Source of the DNA: a virus
Strand: one strand, 5' to 3'
Length of the DNA: 31,416 nt
IMG/VR virus record: IMGVR_UViG_3300043571_000124
Coordinates: 1 to 31,416 of that record
The position numbers were made by a program, and so were the translations under genes. Below the pieces are notes generated by a model. It had not been told where the DNA came from and ran no database searches. It was given only the letters and a program-made list of their open reading frames with translations. Below, piece after piece: positions 1-6,951 of this stretch (its first letter is position 1; each line of letters starts with the position of its first letter).

Positions 1-127
1 AAAGTACGTGTATCAATTTCTATATATCCGTTGTATTTTACCCTATGGTCAAATCCACCATCAATACTACTTTCATACCAATGTTTAAATATTTCGTTAT
101 TAGTCGGACTTGCAGGAATAGTAAAAC
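1..127. repeat. Left copy of 127-bp terminal duplication
   Basis: Bases 1-127 are identical to 31290-31416. The duplication lies inside a single open reading frame that continues in frame across the join, so it marks closure of a circular (or circularly permuted, terminally redundant) genome of 31,289 bp. A length of exactly 127 is a common maximum assembler k-mer, so the overlap itself is probably an assembly trace and not a biological terminal repeat. Confidence 0.95.
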
Positions 128-260
128 TTTGAGTAAAATCAGTCTTTGCTTTTGATACATCGGCAATGTCCTGAACAGATGAAGTAACGCTTATCTTTTC
201 GTCTTCAAATAATTCAATTCTTTTCGCTATTCCATCTATGTAAATGTAAAGTGCTACCAT
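1..260 (-). CDS. Tail protein, N-terminal part (continues at 31289 leftward)
   Basis: This is the start of the 749-residue tail protein whose remainder lies at 29300-31289. The ATG at 258-260 shares one base with the TAA of the preceding gene (TAATG), a common coupling in this genome. The first residues (MVALYIYIDG) lead into a segment with SVQDIADVSKAKTDF and FTIPASPTNNEIFKHWY, a pattern I associate with large tail or baseplate proteins of Bacteroidota siphophages. The reading frame stays open to base 1 and joins in frame with base 31289; the combined length is 2,250 bases. The exact function is not known to me. Confidence 0.85.
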   Translation of the reverse strand, partial: MVALYIYIDGIAKRIELFEDEKISVTSSVQDIADVSKAKTDFTQSFTIPASPTNNEIFKHWYESSIDGGFDHRVKYNGYIEIDTRT

Positions 261-1234
261 TATATCACATCGTTTATTAGTCCAAAATTATATTCAAATT
301 CAACCTCGTAGTTAATATTCTTATCTTTTAAATGCGTTTTAATATCAGCACTTTGTGATTTTACTATTGCTGGTTTATTGTCTAACAAAACAACCTGACT
401 TAATAATAAATCTTGAATTAACTCGGAATAGTTTTCATCTACCCACCCTGTGTTACATTTTACTTTTTGCTTACCTTGAAAGTTGAATCTTTGTTTCTGC
501 CCTTGTAATGGGTTGTAATCTATTGAAGATGGTAATAGGTTATAATCTTTTGAAGTTACATCTATACCTTGTTGATTCGCTTTAAAGAAAGTAAGGAACT
601 GCCAACCACCAAAACGATTAATAAATTTACAAACTATCGGTGTGTAAATAGGTTCGCATAATTGTTCAGCGTAAAAGAAATCAGATTCTACATTTTCAGT
701 AGCTTGTAAAATTGGAAACTTCCACATTCCACGTTCAGTCACATCAACATAACCATAAGAAGTATCATAGTTTTCAATTTCTAAAAAGAAGTTAACATAA
801 TTAGTATCAAAATCCTTAACGTAATTTTTAATATCTAAATTGAATAAAGGTAAAATGTCAGCAGTTGTGCCTTGATTATAACCATTTGAATAGTTAGTAT
901 ATCCATTCAAACATACATAAGTTTCGTCATCTAATTCAACATCATCTGAATAACGTACTACTTTCATATAACACCACGTATCAAATTCTTCTTCTGCTGG
1001 TGCTGATACGTTTATACCTGGTGCAATAGGTTTAATAAATGCAACTGCAAAATTAGATACATTCCACGCTATATCCGTTTGCGTTGGACTTGGTACTGCT
1101 TTTGTTAAAGTATAGTTTGGAGTTGTAGGTTCTGTATCGCCTTTATTCCATAAAAAAACTTCAATCTTTGCAGAAGTTTGACCGACCTCGTTAACCTCGA
1201 TAAAATACGGACTTCGAATAAATATTTTTTTCAT
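260..1234 (-). CDS. Putative minor tail protein, 324 aa
   Basis: A 324-residue protein starting MKKIFIRSPYFIEVNE, with no signal peptide or membrane segment. It is rich in aromatic residues and predicted beta strands, as expected for a virion protein. Proteins with this N-terminal look (KIFIRSPYFIEV, then IEVFLWNKG) recur in tail modules of Bacteroidota phages, as far as I recall, without a defined role. It lies between the gp10-like tail completion gene (4-base overlap) and the 749-residue tail protein (TAATG overlap), so a role at the tail tip is likely. It carries no enzymatic motif that I can see. The virion role is inferred from position. Confidence 0.7.
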   Translation of the reverse strand: MKKIFIRSPYFIEVNEVGQTSAKIEVFLWNKGDTEPTTPNYTLTKAVPSPTQTDIAWNVSNFAVAFIKPIAPGINVSAPAEEEFDTWCYMKVVRYSDDVELDDETYVCLNGYTNYSNGYNQGTTADILPLFNLDIKNYVKDFDTNYVNFFLEIENYDTSYGYVDVTERGMWKFPILQATENVESDFFYAEQLCEPIYTPIVCKFINRFGGWQFLTFFKANQQGIDVTSKDYNLLPSSIDYNPLQGQKQRFNFQGKQKVKCNTGWVDENYSELIQDLLLSQVVLLDNKPAIVKSQSADIKTHLKDKNINYEVEFEYNFGLINDVI

Positions 1235-1767
1235 TTCTTATTAATTGTATATTGTAAAAATTGTTCTACGTCTAATCCGTATGCTTCTACTAATTCATCA
1301 GGTAAATTATTAAAAGCTGCCTCAAATGGTTTTGTAAAAAATAAACTTGGTTTTATACCTTGTAATGCAATACTTTTAGCTATTGCAAATTTTATTCCTT
1401 GACGACTTAAAAACTTTCCTGATTTATTTCTTGGTGCTATTCCTTTTTTAATTACCCATTTATCTAAAACCTTTGTTGGTATCATTTTACTTTTAAACTT
1501 ATATTCAGAATTAGGTGCTTTTTGAACGCCATTTTTTATGCCACTTGGATTTGAACCTTGAACACCTTTATCAATAAACTTTCCGTAATCTTCCATTAAA
1601 AAAGCTAAACGAAAACTATTAGCACCTACTTCAATTTCTTTATCTAAACTATTGTATAAATCTTTAGTACTATTTTTACCGCCTTTAGTTAAATTGCTCC
1701 TACTCTGCTGAATAATATATTTAGCAAATGCGTTTAAATATTCCTTTGTGTTTGTATTCGTTAACAT
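1231..1767 (-). CDS. HK97 gp10-like tail completion/neck protein, 178 aa
   Basis: Residues around 58-75 (EDYGKFIDKGVQGSNP) resemble the conserved YGxFxDxGV.G core of HK97 gp10-like proteins, which sit at the head-tail junction. The C-terminal half is basic and contains SRQGIKFAIAKSIALQGIKPSLFF, matching the R..laf.ia..I...Gi.p..FF pattern of that group. The start overlaps the end of the upstream tail-terminator-like gene by 7 bases and the stop overlaps the next gene by 4, so the three are translated as a unit. Family assignment is by pattern only; a generic neck protein is the alternative. Confidence 0.65.
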   Translation of the reverse strand: MLTNTNTKEYLNAFAKYIIQQSRSNLTKGGKNSTKDLYNSLDKEIEVGANSFRLAFLMEDYGKFIDKGVQGSNPSGIKNGVQKAPNSEYKFKSKMIPTKVLDKWVIKKGIAPRNKSGKFLSRQGIKFAIAKSIALQGIKPSLFFTKPFEAAFNNLPDELVEAYGLDVEQFLQYTINKK

Positions 1768-2183
1768 ATAGTCATATCATTACGAACTAATACATCGAAT
1801 GTCAACGCCCAACCTGCTAAATCATTTTCAAAACGTTCTGTAAATGGTTCAAAATTTGGACTACCTGTCAACTCCCAAAAGTCATTTCTTAAATCACCAC
1901 GATTTAACCTATCCATTACCCTAACTCCTAAAGCTAATTGTGTATTCCAAACATCAACTTTATTACTTTCGTCTTTTTGATTAAGTAAATCCATTAAAAG
2001 AATAGTAACATTAAATTGTATTACGTTTCCCTGATGCGTTGCCGAGTTAATCATAATATGCGACAAAGGGAAAAGAGTACGTTTAGCTAAATCTACTTCA
2101 AAAATATCACCCTCTGTAACTGTATTAACAAAAGGTTCATCAAATAACGCTTCTTTTATTTTATTTATTAAACTATACACCAT
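1761..2183 (-). CDS. Putative tail terminator protein, 140 aa
   Basis: A 140-residue soluble protein with alternating strands (VIQFNVTILLMDLL, WALTFDVLVRNDMTIC) in the style of gpU-like or minor-capsid tail-terminator proteins, which cap the tail before head joining. It sits between the tail assembly chaperone (11-base overlap) and the gp10-like gene, where tail terminators or completion proteins are usual. There is no catalytic motif. The call rests mainly on position and size; another small tail or neck protein is possible. Confidence 0.5.
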   Translation of the reverse strand: MVYSLINKIKEALFDEPFVNTVTEGDIFEVDLAKRTLFPLSHIMINSATHQGNVIQFNVTILLMDLLNQKDESNKVDVWNTQLALGVRVMDRLNRGDLRNDFWELTGSPNFEPFTERFENDLAGWALTFDVLVRNDMTIC

Positions 2184-2433
2184 TTCTTTTTATGTTTTTT
2201 ATTTCTATTTCTGTTTTTTCTTTTTCAAAACTTAACCACATCATTAATTGTGTGATGGGAATTCTTGTAACGGCATCAAATTTGAGTACATCTCCCTGAG
2301 CTGCTGCGTACAAAGATTGATACCAACCCCATTTTTTTCCAAAATGTTCTTCGCTTGTTCCGATTGTTCCGCTTCGTTCTGTATAAAGTCCGCTAAACCG
2401 CTCACGCAATCGTTGAGCAAAGTCCAAAAAAAA
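2173..2433 (-). CDS. Tail assembly chaperone, -1 frame extension (gpT-like)
   Basis: An open frame of 84 codons, overlapping the end of the gpG-like gene in the -1 frame. It has no ATG near its start; its first usable codon (TTG, 2427) sits at the end of the slippery run. The protein includes FGKKWGWYQSLYAAAQGD and a long acidic/basic helix, and reads like a conserved domain more convincingly than the competing frame. The expected fusion is 164 residues of the upstream frame plus these 84, giving 248 aa. This parallels lambda gpG/gpGT, where a -1 slip joins the T domain to G. Its end overlaps the tail-terminator gene by 11 bases. An assembly indel in the homopolymer would instead make a single continuous gene. 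Confidence 0.7.
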   Translation of the reverse strand, partial: FFLDFAQRLRERFSGLYTERSGTIGTSEEHFGKKWGWYQSLYAAAQGDVLKFDAVTRIPITQLMMWLSFEKEKTEIEIKNIKRNGV

Positions 2434-2918
2434 AGCATCGAACCAAGTGCAACATCTAAAGGCATATACTTTAAAACCTCTGCCATATCTTGCGAATCTT
2501 TGTTGTATTCTTCAATAGTATACAAAGACTTTGTTTTGTTTTTTATCGGTCTATAAAGCACCGCCATAGCTTTATGTAATGTTTGCGTATCGCTTAAATA
2601 ACTTTCCAAATCAATATACTCACCAGAAGTAATATCTTCTAATTTCGGTATGAATCCAAACTCATAAACTCCTAACTTAAACGTATTAGTTAGTTTAGGT
2701 TTTTGTTTTAATAAATTATTTAAGTGCGTTAATATTTCGCTTACTTCTGCTATTCTAATTCTTGCAACGTCTTTTAATTCTATGTTACAAAATATTTCAA
2801 TTGTCTTTTGATTAACGAAATCACTCGGTTCATTATTTGAAATTAACTTCTCAAATCTTTGATATTGATAAAGAGTAATTTCGTTTAGTGTTTCAGGTAT
2901 CGTAATATTAATTTTCAT
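2244..2918 (-). CDS. Putative tail assembly chaperone, gpG-like zero-frame product, 224 aa
   Basis: A 224-residue soluble protein starting MKINITIPETLNEITLYQYQ, mostly helical. It opens a transcription segment just after a terminator and the CTTGTTTTTAAATAAA motif. Residue 164 is followed by a nine-T run where ribosomes can slip into the -1 frame. The last 60 residues (WTLLNDCVSG onward) exist only in the non-shifted product and overlap the gpT-like frame. The two-product arrangement and place among tail genes suggest a tape-measure chaperone, although the usual position directly before the tape measure gene is not kept: four other genes lie between. Function inferred from arrangement. Confidence 0.65.
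   Translation of the reverse strand: MKINITIPETLNEITLYQYQRFEKLISNNEPSDFVNQKTIEIFCNIELKDVARIRIAEVSEILTHLNNLLKQKPKLTNTFKLGVYEFGFIPKLEDITSGEYIDLESYLSDTQTLHKAMAVLYRPIKNKTKSLYTIEEYNKDSQDMAEVLKYMPLDVALGSMLFFWTLLNDCVSGLADFIQNEAEQSEQAKNILEKNGVGINLCTQQLREMYSNLMPLQEFPSHN
2427..2433 (-). promoter_or_regulatory. Programmed -1 frameshift heptamer (T TTT TTT)
   Basis: On the minus strand the codons read CTT TTT TTT TGG, so the heptamer T TTT TTT is in the classic X XXY YYZ register. A -1 slip continues TTG GAC TTT GCT into the 84-codon frame. I could not identify a convincing stimulatory hairpin just downstream. Confidence 0.65.
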
Positions 2919-2923
2919 ATTCT

Positions 2924-2943
2924 TTTATTTAAAAACAAGGTTT
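2924..2943 (-). promoter_or_regulatory. Late motif copy 1, upstream of chaperone gene
   Basis: The minus strand carries AAACCTTGTTTTTAAATAAA ending 5 bases before the ATG at 2918. The same 20 bases occur before the scaffold-like gene (25886-25905). Shorter versions precede the protease gene (27024-27038) and the 109-aa gene (23697-23706). It follows a terminator here. It may be a phage late promoter or a translation-enhancing leader; which is unresolved. Confidence 0.5.
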
Positions 2944-2962
2944 TAGGTTTTTTGTATAAAGT

Positions 2963-2987
2963 AAAAAGCAATCCGTTAAGATTGCTT
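2963..2987 (-). terminator. Rho-independent terminator after the terminase operon
   Basis: On the minus strand an 8-bp stem (AAGCAATC / GATTGCTT) encloses a 6-base loop and is followed by a T run. The TAA stop of the 58-aa gene lies in the loop, so the hairpin directly ends this operon. Confidence 0.8.
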
Positions 2988-3152
2988 AATTTTAATTATT
3001 TCTACATTATCAAATCTTATATTTTCATATTCTTTATTTATATCTAATTCTAAAAAAACAAGATACCTGTTATATATTTTTTCTGAAACTATTATAGATT
3101 GATTGCTGCCTATCATTTTAGATAGTTCGTTTATTATTGTATAATCTTTCAT
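2976..3152 (-). CDS. Small hypothetical protein, 58 aa
   Basis: An ATG-initiated frame of 58 codons starting MKDYTIINELSK, placed 5 bases after the stop of the 52-aa gene and ending within the terminator loop. Its neat packing between terL-linked genes and the terminator supports it being real. No motif or membrane segment is visible. Function unknown. Confidence 0.7.
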   Translation of the reverse strand: MKDYTIINELSKMIGSNQSIIVSEKIYNRYLVFLELDINKEYENIRFDNVEIIKIKQS

Positions 3153-3157
3153 AATTT

Positions 3158-3316
3158 TTATATTTGATTTGTTGCTGTTTGATATGCTTGAATTAATTTT
3201 TTAATTTCGCCCACGTTTCTCGGTAAGTTTATTTTAATTTGTCTACCTGTTTTTTTTAGTAGGTACATTTCAACTACTGCAATCATTTGTCCGTATGTAG
3301 GTTGATTAGTAGACAT
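3158..3316 (-). CDS. Small hypothetical protein, 52 aa
   Basis: A frame of 52 codons starting MSTNQPTYGQ; the ATG overlaps the 3' end of terL by 11 bases and the stop is 5 bases before the next small gene. It is basic and probably helical (AVVEMYLLKK, VGEIKKLIQAYQ). Position just after terL suggests a packaging or head-related accessory role, but the sequence does not show a function. Confidence 0.7.
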   Translation of the reverse strand: MSTNQPTYGQMIAVVEMYLLKKTGRQIKINLPRNVGEIKKLIQAYQTATNQI

Positions 3317-4466
3317 AGTAATTACCTTTGTTTGGTGTTCCTATTGATTCCATTTCGTGATACCTAAAAGCGTCTATTGCGTGGTTAAAATTATCAATAG
3401 GTTTATTTAATTTAGCACCCGTTTTTTTATCTTTATCCCAAGAGTATTTTCTTAACTCGTTAATTAAATTAGTACTTGACTTTGTAATTAAATACTCTTG
3501 TTCCTGCATAACTTGAATACCGAAATTAATACTATCTGTTCCTTTACGGACTGCTCTTGCATTAATTCCAAATGCTTTTAATTCCGCTATTGATTTTGGT
3601 TCTGCACTATCACAATAACAATCTTCTTGCGTTTTAATAAACTTTGCTATCTGACTATTTGATAATTCTTTTTGGTAACATATTTCGTTTATGATTCTTT
3701 TATCATTCCATTTGTAAACTTCAACTATTGCGGTTGGATCATTTGAATATCCAAAGTCAATACCATAACCTAAAAGTCTTGCATCATTTGGTAATACATC
3801 AATAGTTTGCCAATTGTTAAAAATAACTCCCTCAAGTGTACCTATCTGCCCAAGTCCGTAAACATTGTACCAATTATCCCAATATGCAGAAGTCTTTGCT
3901 TTCTCTTTTGCTTTTAAAATGAAATTTAGAGCAGATTCAGGACAAGCTTCGTTATCTAAATAATTAACAATTATAAAATCAACATCGTTATCATCTTTTA
4001 AATCGGTGTGAAACCAAAACTCGTTGACAGGATTCCAATCCAAATAAACACCTTTTTTTGTTCTTGATGCCAATTCTGTATAAGCGTGAAATGTCATATT
4101 ATTAGCCTCATTCATATACAAATAGTCACGTCTTGCACCTCTTAATTTGCTATCATTATCAGCACTGAAAAATTCTATTTGTGAACCATTTGCGAAAGTG
4201 TATTTAAAATCGGTTGCATTCCATCGGCTATCAACAAAACGCCCTGTTTCAATCATTATTTTTTTAAAATCCTTCATTGCACCACGTTTAAGATGTGGTA
4301 TAGATTCAGCTACTACTGATATTTCAGTAAGTTTTGTTTTCGTAGCTATATCAATTAAAATAGGAAGCACCGCAAAAGTTTTACCTGCTGAAGTGCCTCC
4401 TTGTATTCCTTTGACAAATTTTGTCAAATTTAATATCTTATTTATTACCGTTGTTCGTATAAACAT
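3306..4466 (-). CDS. terL: Terminase large subunit, 386 aa
   Basis: The packaging motor ATPase/nuclease of the Terminase_3 type. It has Walker A GGTSAGKT at residues 23-30, Walker B YLYMNEA at about 115-121 with the catalytic Glu near 120, and an RNase H-like nuclease domain beginning GIDFGYSNDPT at about 235-245. Further acidic positions are in CDSAEP (near 286) and NHAIDAFRYH (Asp near 365). Length fits the family. I chose the ATG at 4466; an upstream in-frame TTG at 4511 would add 15 residues not expected in the family. terS lies upstream with about 117 bases between, and two small genes and a terminator follow. It acts at the portal to fill procapsids with concatemeric DNA. Confidence 0.95.
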   Translation of the reverse strand: MFIRTTVINKILNLTKFVKGIQGGTSAGKTFAVLPILIDIATKTKLTEISVVAESIPHLKRGAMKDFKKIMIETGRFVDSRWNATDFKYTFANGSQIEFFSADNDSKLRGARRDYLYMNEANNMTFHAYTELASRTKKGVYLDWNPVNEFWFHTDLKDDNDVDFIIVNYLDNEACPESALNFILKAKEKAKTSAYWDNWYNVYGLGQIGTLEGVIFNNWQTIDVLPNDARLLGYGIDFGYSNDPTAIVEVYKWNDKRIINEICYQKELSNSQIAKFIKTQEDCYCDSAEPKSIAELKAFGINARAVRKGTDSINFGIQVMQEQEYLITKSSTNLINELRKYSWDKDKKTGAKLNKPIDNFNHAIDAFRYHEMESIGTPNKGNYYVY

Positions 4467-4584
4467 ATTCTTTATAAGAAAATCTAATATTATGAAAATT
4501 TGGTAATCCAATAATATTTACCCCTATTTGAAAGTAAATATTTACATAAAATTTAACTAATTGTTTTTTTAAAAATTTACTCAT
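4438..4584 (-). CDS. Possible small protein between terS and terL, 48 aa
   Basis: An ATG overlaps the terS stop (TAATG) and opens 48 codons (MSKFLKKQLVKFY onward), ending 29 bases inside terL. The coupling and the otherwise empty 117-base gap argue for it. The AT-rich composition and lack of any recognisable motif argue against. It may only serve to carry ribosomes from terS to terL. Confidence 0.35.
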   Translation of the reverse strand: MSKFLKKQLVKFYVNIYFQIGVNIIGLPNFHNIRFSYKEYVYTNNGNK

Positions 4585-5000
4585 TACTTATCAGGAAATA
4601 GTGGTTGCTCTGTTACAATTGTATTTTCTTGTCTTTCTACTAAATTATTTAATCGTTGTGTAATAGATGGATTGTAGATTCCAGCCATACCTCCCTCGAT
4701 TTGGTCTGTTCTAACTGCCTTACGTATACGTGAACAGATAGTTTGATAATCTGTATATCTTTTTTCAGTATTAGCAAAATATTGGCTTAAATCACTTATA
4801 ATTTCGTTATCAAAACACCAACATTCAAAACCATCTATTGTTAATGGTCTTTCTTTAGTTCTATAAACCATTTCTGCATCTTTGCCTACATAGTCCTGAA
4901 CTTTAATAGGATTTTCTTTAACCCATTTTTTATAGGTTTCAAAATACTCCCACATCTTTTCAGGTGTTTCTATATTTTTTGTTCCTTTAGGTCGTGCCAT
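4584..5000 (-). CDS. terS: Terminase small subunit, 138 aa
   Basis: It starts MARPKGTKNIETPEKMWEYF, the typical opening of small terminase / DNA-packaging gp3-like proteins of Bacteroidota phages, and has the internal pattern RPLTIDGFECWCFDNEI. It binds the packaging start site and recruits TerL. The first residues form a basic head, followed by helices that would build the DNA-binding region. Its start overlaps the previous small gene by 14 bases and terL follows. The assignment rests on the N-terminal pattern plus adjacency to terL. Confidence 0.85.
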   Translation of the reverse strand: MARPKGTKNIETPEKMWEYFETYKKWVKENPIKVQDYVGKDAEMVYRTKERPLTIDGFECWCFDNEIISDLSQYFANTEKRYTDYQTICSRIRKAVRTDQIEGGMAGIYNPSITQRLNNLVERQENTIVTEQPLFPDK

Positions 5001-5190
5001 TTTCTCTCATTTCTTTAGTGCTATATTCTAATTTTAACACAATTCTATCAAAATTTAAATCAGTGAAGTTAACTTGCGTTTCGCTTAAATCTTCGTTATC
5101 CATTTTACCTGACTTAATATAAGTTATAAAATCTTCTAATACTTTAATAGAGTTTTCTTTAAACCTATTTTTATCAATATTATTGTTCAT
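4987..5190 (-). CDS. Hypothetical protein, 67 aa
   Basis: A 67-residue acidic protein starting MNNNIDKNRFKENS. I chose the ATG at 5190, which overlaps the previous stop by 11 bases; an upstream in-frame start at 5217 would overlap more. It is predicted helical, with no motif that I recognise. It is embedded in the sigma-terS operon with overlaps on both sides, so it is likely expressed together with the packaging genes. Confidence 0.6.
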   Translation of the reverse strand: MNNNIDKNRFKENSIKVLEDFITYIKSGKMDNEDLSETQVNFTDLNFDRIVLKLEYSTKEMRENGTT

Positions 5191-5557
5191 TTGTCTGAAC
5201 TTCGTAAACACGTTCAATTTCTCTAATCATATCACGCCAACAAGAACCGCAAGAAGTTGTCTTAAAATCAATGCTAAACACTTCCTTATAAATAATCTTT
5301 AAACGTTCCTGTACTTTAATTGTAAGTTGTTCAGGTTTGTTTGGTAAGAAGTCAGTTAACCAAGTAATGTTATCTTCTGAAATGCAGTTCGGTTGTCTAT
5401 AACTCCAAAGTTTGTTAAGTGCTTCTTTACGTTCATTACATCCGCAGTCGATTCCTGTTACTTCTGAAATTTTATCTACAACTGCTTTAATTCCTGTTGC
5501 AGTTGTGATTTGTTCTATTGTGTCGCCTAATCCTTTAGCTTTTCTACCTCTTGCCAT
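5180..5557 (-). CDS. Conserved phage hypothetical protein with cysteine pairs, 125 aa
   Basis: It starts MARGRKAKGLGDTIEQITTA and has IDCGCNERKEALNKL near residues 45-60 and TTSCGSCWRDMIREIE near 102-117. The two CxC/CxxC pairs could bind a metal. This pattern (GLGDTIE..T.ATGIK.VV, then DCGCxxRKxxLN) is one I associate with genes near small terminases in Bacteroidota phages, with no assigned role. It lies 7 bases after the sigma-like gene. A DNA-packaging or regulatory accessory is possible, but that is inference from position only. Confidence 0.65.
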   Translation of the reverse strand: MARGRKAKGLGDTIEQITTATGIKAVVDKISEVTGIDCGCNERKEALNKLWSYRQPNCISEDNITWLTDFLPNKPEQLTIKVQERLKIIYKEVFSIDFKTTSCGSCWRDMIREIERVYEVQTNEQ

Positions 5558-5564
5558 ATATCTT

Positions 5565-6053
5565 TTATTTTAAATTGTTATAATCTTCTTGGAATAATTC
5601 TCTTAATTTTTTCTTATGTGCTTTTAGTGAATGAAATATACTCACAAAACTTATGCCAGTTTCTTTTGCTAATTTACGCATTGATATATCATTATCCCGA
5701 TAAATTGTAAATAGCTTTTTGTCGTACATGTCCCAGCTGTTTACTTCCGCTTCGCATTTGGTTCTGAACTTATACCATTCAATCTCGTAATCTTCATCAA
5801 AGTCATCTTCTATTGGCGTGTCTATTAATTCTTCCGTCCCAAACTTATTGTAAAATTGGGACAAATATACAGACCGAATAACAATAAATAAATAACCTTT
5901 GTTTAGTTTACCATTTGTAAAGCATTTTTCTTCGCTTGAATATTGATGTAATTTTAAATAAGTTTCTGAAACTATATCTTCGTAGTAAGAGCCATCAAAT
6001 ATCTTTGCATATTCGAGAAGCTGATTATGATGTTGATATAATTTTTCTAACAT
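5565..6053 (-). CDS. Sigma-factor-like transcription regulator, 162 aa
   Basis: The size and layout resemble a minimal sigma-70 family (ECF-like) protein. A region-2-like helix pair near residues 22-60 (YYEDIVSETYLKLHQYS) is followed by an acidic linker near 80-92 (EDDFDEDYEIEWY). A region-4-like helix-turn-helix lies near 112-155 (LFTIYRDNDISMRKLAKETG, then ISFVSIFHSLKAHKKKL). Such a protein would direct RNA polymerase to phage late promoters. It has its own TAnnTTTG promoter (6137-6144) and a 5' leader, and heads the operon with terS and terL. The late genes carry the CTTGTTTTTA motif and not host-type boxes, which fits. A non-sigma HTH activator is the alternative. Confidence 0.65.
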   Translation of the reverse strand: MLEKLYQHHNQLLEYAKIFDGSYYEDIVSETYLKLHQYSSEEKCFTNGKLNKGYLFIVIRSVYLSQFYNKFGTEELIDTPIEDDFDEDYEIEWYKFRTKCEAEVNSWDMYDKKLFTIYRDNDISMRKLAKETGISFVSIFHSLKAHKKKLRELFQEDYNNLK

Positions 6054-6136
6054 TTTATTTTAAATAAATCAGGAATAGCCAAACCTGAATTAACAATCTT
6101 AAATATAAGCCATTGTAAGAACGTTGCTATTTTTTA
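6054..6136 (-). promoter_or_regulatory. Structured 5' leader of the sigma-like gene
   Basis: The transcript from the promoter at 6137-6144 has an untranslated leader of about 75-80 bases. It can form a 5-bp hairpin (arms 6069-6073 and 6084-6088). Six loop bases (6074-6079, GCUAUU in the RNA) are complementary to AAUAGC near the RNA 5' end (6126-6131). A pseudoknot is therefore possible, but short pairings arise easily in AT-rich DNA. Confidence 0.3.
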
Positions 6137-6144
6137 CAAATGTA
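6137..6144 (-). promoter_or_regulatory. Promoter -7 box TACATTTG, sigma/terminase operon
   Basis: The minus strand reads TACATTTG, matching the Bacteroidota -7 consensus TAnnTTTG, about 84 bases before the sigma-like gene. It lies in the gap after the early operon (last gene ends at 6164), where a new promoter is expected. No clear -33 TTG box was confirmed. Confidence 0.5.
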
Positions 6145-6163
6145 TACAAAAAATAAATACAAA

Positions 6164-6421
6164 TTACAAATTTATTTTTTCAAAACTAAAAAAATTATCA
6201 ACATAATCAATTTCAATATTAAAACCCTCTTGCAAATGTGATTTGTCGGTGTAACGATATTCTAAAACCCAATGCCAATGCTCTGACTTATCAATCCTTT
6301 TTGATGGTTTGCGAGTTTCTTTTACTACTCCGACAAGTCTAAATGGTCTTTGACTTGGTGCAGTTTGATTTCTTAAATCTGTGTATATCTTTGAACCTTT
6401 AACAATGTAAAATAATTTCAT
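6164..6421 (-). CDS. Hypothetical protein, 85 aa
   Basis: An 85-residue protein starting MKLFYIVKGSKIYTDL, with strands and no membrane segment. The ATG overlaps the stop of the ninG-like gene (ATGA). It is the last gene of the early leftward operon. The central part (FRLVGVVKETRKPS, HWHWVLEYRY) resembles no family I can name. Confidence 0.65.
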   Translation of the reverse strand: MKLFYIVKGSKIYTDLRNQTAPSQRPFRLVGVVKETRKPSKRIDKSEHWHWVLEYRYTDKSHLQEGFNIEIDYVDNFFSFEKINL

Positions 6422-6951
6422 TGTAATTCTTTTATCTTTTGTTTATAGATTGCAATAAGTTCTTTTACCTCATCTACGCTTAATTTAAGCGGTTTGTGTC
6501 GCATTTCTAATAGTTCGCTATATTCTATATCACTTATAACATTTTGAAGCCTTAAATCGTATTCTTTTACGTTTCCGTGTTTATGTAGGTTACATTCTAC
6601 GCATTGGCCGTGTACGTTGTTTTCATTAAATCGTAAGTTAGGATATGCTCCAACAGAAAAGAAATGCCCAGCGTGAAAAGTTTTACCTAATTGTTTACCA
6701 CATGAAATGCAAGGTTTAAGTTTGTCCCTTTGTCTTATATAAGTATTAAAAACTTTCTGCAAAATATTTAAGTAATCAGACTTTGACATTAATTTTATTT
6801 TGATTTCTTTTTTTTCTTGCTTCCAATTTTTAGCGTTTTGCTTTTTCATATACTCAACTGCACAAGATGGACTGCAAACTATTTGAGTGCTGTTTTTAGG
6901 TGTAAAATTATCTTTGCACACTAAACATTTCCTTTCGTATATTTTAAGCAT
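6418..6951 (-). CDS. ninG: NinG/Rap-like recombination nuclease, 177 aa
   Basis: The C-terminal half matches the lambda NinG (Rap) family: FHAGHFFSVGAYPNLRFNE near residues 91-109, then NNVHGQCVECNLHKHGN, an HNH-like zinc and His core. The N-terminus has zinc-finger cysteines (CLVC at 9-12, VCSPSC near 26-31) and a further PCISCG pair near 80-85. In lambda this structure-specific endonuclease acts on recombination intermediates with the Red system. Here it accompanies ERF and SSB genes in the same early transcript. It overlaps both neighbours by a few bases. Length fits the family. Confidence 0.85.
   Translation of the reverse strand: MLKIYERKCLVCKDNFTPKNSTQIVCSPSCAVEYMKKQNAKNWKQEKKEIKIKLMSKSDYLNILQKVFNTYIRQRDKLKPCISCGKQLGKTFHAGHFFSVGAYPNLRFNENNVHGQCVECNLHKHGNVKEYDLRLQNVISDIEYSELLEMRHKPLKLSVDEVKELIAIYKQKIKELQ

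Noticed and set aside
1-127. Terminal duplication as attachment sites or a genuine direct terminal repeat
   Set aside because: It lies within one continuous coding frame, there is no integrase, and its length equals a typical assembler overlap.
1178-1402. Rightward frames opposite leftward genes (for example 1178-1402, 2248-2556, 4147-4506, 11102-11377, 25418-25711, 27297-27515)
   Set aside because: They are mirror shadows of longer, well-packed minus-strand genes, have no promoter or coupling, and their proteins are low-complexity Ser/Phe-rich.
2426-2434. Nine-base homopolymer as a simple sequencing error
   Set aside because: Not excluded, but both frames remain open for about 60 codons past it and the heptamer register is exact, so a programmed frameshift is preferred. 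Kept as the alternative in the finding.
4467-4511. Longer TerL start (TTG at 4511)
   Set aside because: Adds 15 AT-driven residues before the family-like start; the ATG at 4466 has an A-rich leader.
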